IMG/VR virus record: IMGVR_UViG_3300032304_002234
Span: 1-38,244 of that record
Reading direction: 5' to 3' (one strand)
Length of the DNA: 38,244 nt
Source of the DNA: a virus
This document shows, one piece after another, positions 34,318 through 38,244 of the stretch. Both the position numbers and the translations under genes were made by a program. Numbering within the stretch: the stretch's first letter is position 1; every line of letters begins with the position of its first letter. Under the pieces are notes generated by a model that did not search any database, had not been told where the DNA came from, and saw only the letters and a program-made list of their open reading frames with translations.

Positions 34318-37079
34318 TATTTGCTTAGATCACAGAGGAAGGTTTTCTTGATACCGTCGGGTCCAACTGCTACTGCATGATCCATGAAGGTGGCTACCTT
34401 GGGAAAAGCACTGCCAACTGCGCGATTGCCTGCAGGATTAAAGCTCACATGAATCCAGCTGGTAAAGCCGCCCTTGCCATGATAGTATTCTAACAGTAAC
34501 TGATCATAGGCTATGTTGTCACGTATCCAGAGTGCGATGTCATAGTGTTGTTGTATGTTACCAAAGCTTAGATCTACTGCCTGACCGATCAGATGCTGAC
34601 TCTTGGCAGAACCGCCTGAAGGTACATCAAATCTTAGCAGACTATTCATCTGCATGTTGGGATACTTGGCCTTGATTGGGTCCAGCACATTGACAGACAG
34701 TCCACGCAGGTTGTCCATGATCTGTGATTTGGTCAGACCAGCGTGCGTTGTGCGATTGGAGTTGCCCCAGAAGTCACGATTTTTAGCTGCACTTTCACTG
34801 CCTACATTGGCCAGGTCACCGAGTTTGAAACTGCGGCTCAATTGAATAGTATAGGGGAATTCACGATAGCTGCTAAACTCACCCATCTTGTACGGTGTAG
34901 GAGGAACAATGGCCGGAGGTCTGGTATCCGATCTCTTGCAACCAGCTGCCGAGGTTGCCTTACCGGCTTCGATGTCTGCAGGATTGCGTTTACCGTTGGC
35001 CACATCATTTTGTTGCTTGTTGGGATCTTCGCCACCGTCGTTGCCACCCTGGAATTCAGTGTCGGGATCACAGCCTACTCGAGTCAGTGGCGTAATAACA
35101 TTGTTGATGGGCGACGCAGTTTCCAAGGCACTTAGTCCCGATGCTGTAGCCGATCCAGCTACACCATCATTTAAGTCTATGGTAGATCCATCCAGTCCCA
35201 TGGCACCTGCAGATTTTATGTTCATGGTGCCGCCAGCCTGAGCATACATACTACCGCCGGCCTTTAAATGCAGGTTATTAGTGGCTTCCATGTAGATGTT
35301 GCTGGCACGAGCTTTAAGATCGCCAGCCACGTTGATGTTGGCATTGTTCTTAACATTGATGGTAGTTGTTCCCCAGACTTCCATGTCCAGGGTATCCCGA
35401 CTTAGTATGCGGGTAGCACCATCTACAGTAACATCGTATTCGCCTTTGATGTAGACCTTGTTGTTGCGAACATACACACCATAGGCATCACCCTGTACAT
35501 GCTGATGAAATGTACCATGCTGATCCATTTCCACAAATGTGCCAGTGCGATGATACAGATGCAGACGTTCACGCTGCGGTGTATCATCCATTTCAATGAC
35601 ATGACCACTCTCACTTTCTACCACATGATTGAATGGATAGCGAGCGCAGTAGGCTGCCTCGGGCTCATCCCAGCTACCATTGTTGGCAGTAGCCACGCCT
35701 GTGATCCTCTGCTCTGATTTGACCTGTATGATGGTGCCCGACGTATCGCCCGTGGCCAGCTTGTTGGTGTCTGGACGATCCTGATAATCACATCGTGGAT
35801 AGGCACTGTTGGGATCGGCAAATGGCGGAGGATTGCCCAGCTTGGGGTCATTCAAGATTTCTGTGGCTGGTGTGGAATTAGGATTGGGCTGATTGGTGTT
35901 GGCTCCTGGAGTAGATGTACCAACACCAGGAGCAGTTGTACCAGCAATACGATCACCGCCGGGCGTACCAGGAACCCAGTCAGCAGCAAATTTGGCCACC
36001 TTGTTCAACTGTTCCTGTCCTATGCTGCCCTTTTTGCGTATGTCGCCACCAACAACTATGCTGGTTACTAGTATGTTGCTGTCGTTCTGTGTACCACCTG
36101 GATAGTTGATGCCTGTGTTGCTGGTGGCTCTGCTTAAATTGGTCTTTAAAAACCAGGCAGCAATTTCGGCTGCAGTTTCAGGTTGATTGGCCAAGTCTGG
36201 ATTGGTTACTAATCGATCGTCGCTGTAGATTTCCTTGCTGGCCGCAGCATAGTTATACTTGCCAGTGATCTGAATAAATCCACGACCACGATACTTGTAG
36301 CCATCGCCAGCACTGATGTTGCCCAGACTACGTCCAGTTGTAGTACTTGCGCCATAGATGACTTCCGCAAACGTCGCTGTACTGGCCTTGACTGCTGTAA
36401 TCTGTGCGTCTGATAGTGCAGCAACCCGATCGCCAAACACTGTGCGAATTCTTTCGTTGCTGGTATTGGAATAGGAACTTAGATCCTCGGACTTGGTTTT
36501 ACCACCACATTCTTTTTCTACATTGCCTATGACAGCTGCTAAAAATTTACCATCGGTTAATCCACGCTTTTTACAGGCAGCTACAATTAAATCATAGTTG
36601 GTGTTCTTTTCCTGATTTTGTGGTGTTGGTGATTCTGTGCTGGTGGACGCTGTTACTGGATTGCCTGCACTATCTTTGACTACATTGCCTGAACTGTCCT
36701 TGATTACGCCGGGCTGATTGCCAGCTGCAGCTGCTTCTTGTGCGCCACAGGCACGTGAACGATCAGGCAAACCGCCTATGGTTCCCATCATCATGGGCTG
36801 TTGTTTGTCCTTGCCGTCGGCAAAGAAGCCTATGACCCAGCTGCCTTCTAGTGGACCTACCGGCGAACTTCCTTTGCCGCTGATGCCTGCCGACGTTATT
36901 GGCTGCATGGCCATGGCCCAGGGCAGATCCGAAGTAGGCAGGACCTCTTTGTTGTCCAGATGATAGCCCAGTATGCGTACACGACAACGACCAACCTTCA
37001 AGGGATCGTTGCGGTCTTCAACAACACCAATCCACCAGAAGAATCCGTCTTCTCCAAAAATATTAGTTATGGCGCTCAT
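34317..37079 (-). CDS. gp5: gp5-like central spike with GH19-like and M15-like hydrolase domains
   Basis: 920 residues; T4 gp5 has 575. Residues 1-105 form the N-terminal OB fold (WWIGVVEDRNDPLKVGRCRV, GSWVIGFFADGKDKQQPMMM). Residues about 160-375 look like a GH19 chitinase/lysozyme domain: GNVEKECGG holds the candidate catalytic Glu near 187-189, followed by GYKYRGRGFIQITGKYNY near 258-276. Residues about 475-635 are the repetitive triple-stranded beta-helix of the spike (HVIEMDDTPQRERLHLYHRT, then NINVAGDLKARASNIYMEAT). Residues about 790-893 resemble an M15 peptidase: SQHLIGQAVDLS near 826-838 and WIHVSF near 875-880 supply the His/Asp and His zinc-binding pattern. T4 gp5 has a different (GH24) lysozyme in this position. 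The spike would puncture the envelope and open the murein layer. The ATG overlaps the hub stop as ATGA. Confidence 0.9.
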   Translation of the reverse strand: MSAITNIFGEDGFFWWIGVVEDRNDPLKVGRCRVRILGYHLDNKEVLPTSDLPWAMAMQPITSAGISGKGSSPVGPLEGSWVIGFFADGKDKQQPMMMGTIGGLPDRSRACGAQEAAAAGNQPGVIKDSSGNVVKDSAGNPVTASTSTESPTPQNQEKNTNYDLIVAACKKRGLTDGKFLAAVIGNVEKECGGKTKSEDLSSYSNTSNERIRTVFGDRVAALSDAQITAVKASTATFAEVIYGASTTTGRSLGNISAGDGYKYRGRGFIQITGKYNYAAASKEIYSDDRLVTNPDLANQPETAAEIAAWFLKTNLSRATSNTGINYPGGTQNDSNILVTSIVVGGDIRKKGSIGQEQLNKVAKFAADWVPGTPGGDRIAGTTAPGVGTSTPGANTNQPNPNSTPATEILNDPKLGNPPPFADPNSAYPRCDYQDRPDTNKLATGDTSGTIIQVKSEQRITGVATANNGSWDEPEAAYCARYPFNHVVESESGHVIEMDDTPQRERLHLYHRTGTFVEMDQHGTFHQHVQGDAYGVYVRNNKVYIKGEYDVTVDGATRILSRDTLDMEVWGTTTINVKNNANINVAGDLKARASNIYMEATNNLHLKAGGSMYAQAGGTMNIKSAGAMGLDGSTIDLNDGVAGSATASGLSALETASPINNVITPLTRVGCDPDTEFQGGNDGGEDPNKQQNDVANGKRNPADIEAGKATSAAGCKRSDTRPPAIVPPTPYKMGEFSSYREFPYTIQLSRSFKLGDLANVGSESAAKNRDFWGNSNRTTHAGLTKSQIMDNLRGLSVNVLDPIKAKYPNMQMNSLLRFDVPSGGSAKSQHLIGQAVDLSFGNIQQHYDIALWIRDNIAYDQLLLEYYHGKGGFTSWIHVSFNPAGNRAVGSAFPKVATFMDHAVAVGPDGIKKTFLCDLSK

Positions 37080-38244
37080 GCTGTATTCCCTTGTGTATCT
37101 CGGTAGCTTTCCTTGACAATCTCCATGATCATCATGTGCTTGATTAGTGTAACTTTATGACGTATGGCAGTAATTAAATAGTAGCCACTGAACAGCGGAT
37201 CTTCACCGGTTTGTGTCTTGTCTGTTTCATCTTTGGGAGCTGCATCTGGATAGCTCAGGTAAATAACATTGCCTACCTCGGCATCGGTTCTGCCTGGTAC
37301 GGTAATGATCAACTTAAAATTACCCAACTCCTGCAGCACACTGACACGCTGTGGCAGAGTCTTTTCAATGATGTCGCTGACATTGGCAGGAGCATTGTTG
37401 AACAGATTTTCGTGTCTGGGATAGAAGTGAACATAGCTGGCTGGTGCGCGCAAGGCATCATCATTGAATGGAGCTTTACTGCTGCCTGCAATATCTTCCA
37501 GATGTTTGTAGTCCTTGTAGTTGGCTACATGATCATAGTCGAAGGTCTCATACTTCTTGGTCAGCAGATCCAGAGTAATCAATCTGTTGGCATAGTAACC
37601 GTTCTGTGTATTCTTAAATCCATTGAAGGTTTCCACAATCTCCAGATCTTCTACCTTCTTATAATCGTTGTCGATGTCACGCACATAACGACCATCGGCA
37701 CTTTCACCGGTAATTTTATTGGCCATGTTGATGTAGTCACGATAGATCTGTTTAGTGGTTACTGCATTGTCTATGATGGCTTCCATGTTGGCAAAGTAAT
37801 AGCCCTGAGTAGTCTCATAGAACAGAAAGCTCGGACTCTTGTAGGCTCGGGTGGTGGCACGAGCTGCCAACCAGTTTAAACAGTGCATAGGATGCCAGCC
37901 TGGACTGGTGAATGTGACTTCATTGTCAGGATCGCCGATAACAACCAGAGGACTTTCATCGCCAGCCTCACCAGTATTTCTGGGTATGGCCAGATTCTCG
38001 GTATAGATTTTACTGATCACCTCAATCATCGGCCCTTTGAAGGTTCGATACACTGGCGCCAGCATGTCAATGAACAATTCGGTTGAACAGAAGTGCAGGA
38101 TATAGCTCTGCATGCCTGTATCCCGCAACATCATGCGATTGGTAATGCTGTAGACTTTGAAGGTCTTGTAGATATGCTGCAGCAGGGTCGGCGTCTTGAT
38201 CTTTAGGCGTATGTATTCATCGCCAATAATAGGAAACTTACCCA
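37076..38244 (-). CDS. gp27: Partial gp27-like baseplate hub protein
   Basis: The frame is open through the right edge, so the N-terminus is missing; at least 388 residues are seen. T4 gp27 has 391, so the whole protein is probably somewhat longer. Visible landmarks are GDEYIRLKIKTP, IYKTFKVYSITNR, LHFCSTELFIDMLAPVYRTF, then FTSPGWHPMHCLNWLAARAT and FLFYETTQGYYFANMEAIID. These follow the hub proteins of contractile tails (gp27/gp44 type), where a trimer forms the platform that holds the gp5 spike and matches the tail tube. An ATG at 38134 is internal to conserved sequence and is not the real start. The position directly before the spike gene, with ATGA overlap, agrees with a hub-spike pair. 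Confidence 0.8.
   Translation of the reverse strand, partial: GKFPIIGDEYIRLKIKTPTLLQHIYKTFKVYSITNRMMLRDTGMQSYILHFCSTELFIDMLAPVYRTFKGPMIEVISKIYTENLAIPRNTGEAGDESPLVVIGDPDNEVTFTSPGWHPMHCLNWLAARATTRAYKSPSFLFYETTQGYYFANMEAIIDNAVTTKQIYRDYINMANKITGESADGRYVRDIDNDYKKVEDLEIVETFNGFKNTQNGYYANRLITLDLLTKKYETFDYDHVANYKDYKHLEDIAGSSKAPFNDDALRAPASYVHFYPRHENLFNNAPANVSDIIEKTLPQRVSVLQELGNFKLIITVPGRTDAEVGNVIYLSYPDAAPKDETDKTQTGEDPLFSGYYLITAIRHKVTLIKHMMIMEIVKESYRDTQGNTA

Noticed and set aside
34743-35241. Two overlapping plus-strand frames (130 and 117 codons) opposite the spike gene
   Set aside because: They mirror the coding frame of gp5, overlap each other and show no domain pattern.
37211-37879. 222-codon open frame on the plus strand opposite the hub gene
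   Set aside because: It is fully antisense to a conserved gp27-like gene, has low-complexity hydrophobic content and no similarity that I recognise; all other genes are on the minus strand.
38132-38134. ATG at 38134 as the start of the hub gene
   Set aside because: The frame stays open to the window edge and the residues upstream (GDEYIRLKIKTP, YKTFKVYSITNR) are conserved hub sequence, so the true start lies outside.

Overview
The window is a virion-structure segment of a large contractile-tailed phage (myovirus) of the T4-like superfamily. Every credible gene lies on the minus strand, so transcription runs from position 38244 towards position 1. Proteins for the T4 baseplate hub, central spike, wedge and neck can be recognised by sequence. 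Around them sit large structural proteins that, from memory, most resemble those of T4-like marine phages such as cyanophages and their relatives. No host gene, integrase, tRNA, IS element or CRISPR array was seen. The host cannot be named from this segment; a Gram-negative or cyanobacterial cell fits a spike carrying murein hydrolases. Local GC varies strongly, from about 25% to about 60% in single 60-base lines counted by hand.

Layout, read in the direction of transcription. (1) 38244-33442, hub and spike: a gp27-like hub protein cut by the window edge, a 920-aa gp5-like spike with two apparent cell-wall-degrading domains, a 70-aa conserved small protein, a PAAR spike-tip protein, then gp25. 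(2) 33442-24023, baseplate wedge: gp6, a 2033-aa protein in the gp7 position, and a gp8-like wedge subunit. (3) 24010-5571, fibre and adhesion block: a 2643-aa DUF4815-type protein, a 77-aa coiled-coil protein, a 112-aa Ig-like protein, a 2906-aa repetitive fibre or adhesin, and two smaller fibre-like proteins of 183 and 208 aa. (4) 5567-131, a 975-aa virion protein followed by the neck and tail-completion proteins gp13, gp14 and gp15. (5) 122-1, the N-terminus of a further structural protein carrying an NSNF motif.

The genes are packed almost without gaps. Many stop/start pairs overlap as TAATG or ATGA, and the largest gap is about 37 bases, so translation is probably coupled along long late transcripts. 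Five NATAAATA motifs, the core of the T4-type late promoter, lie 30-115 bases upstream of start codons, mostly inside the end of the preceding gene.

The three giant genes (2033, 2643 and 2906 aa) take up about 59% of the window. They hold the least conventional material: lectin-like and jelly-roll domains set among short repeats, near-identical DNA repeats within one gene, and a shared beta-rich module found in several neighbouring proteins. I did not find a clearly new non-structural system. The most noteworthy items are the double-hydrolase spike and the mosaic giant fibre.
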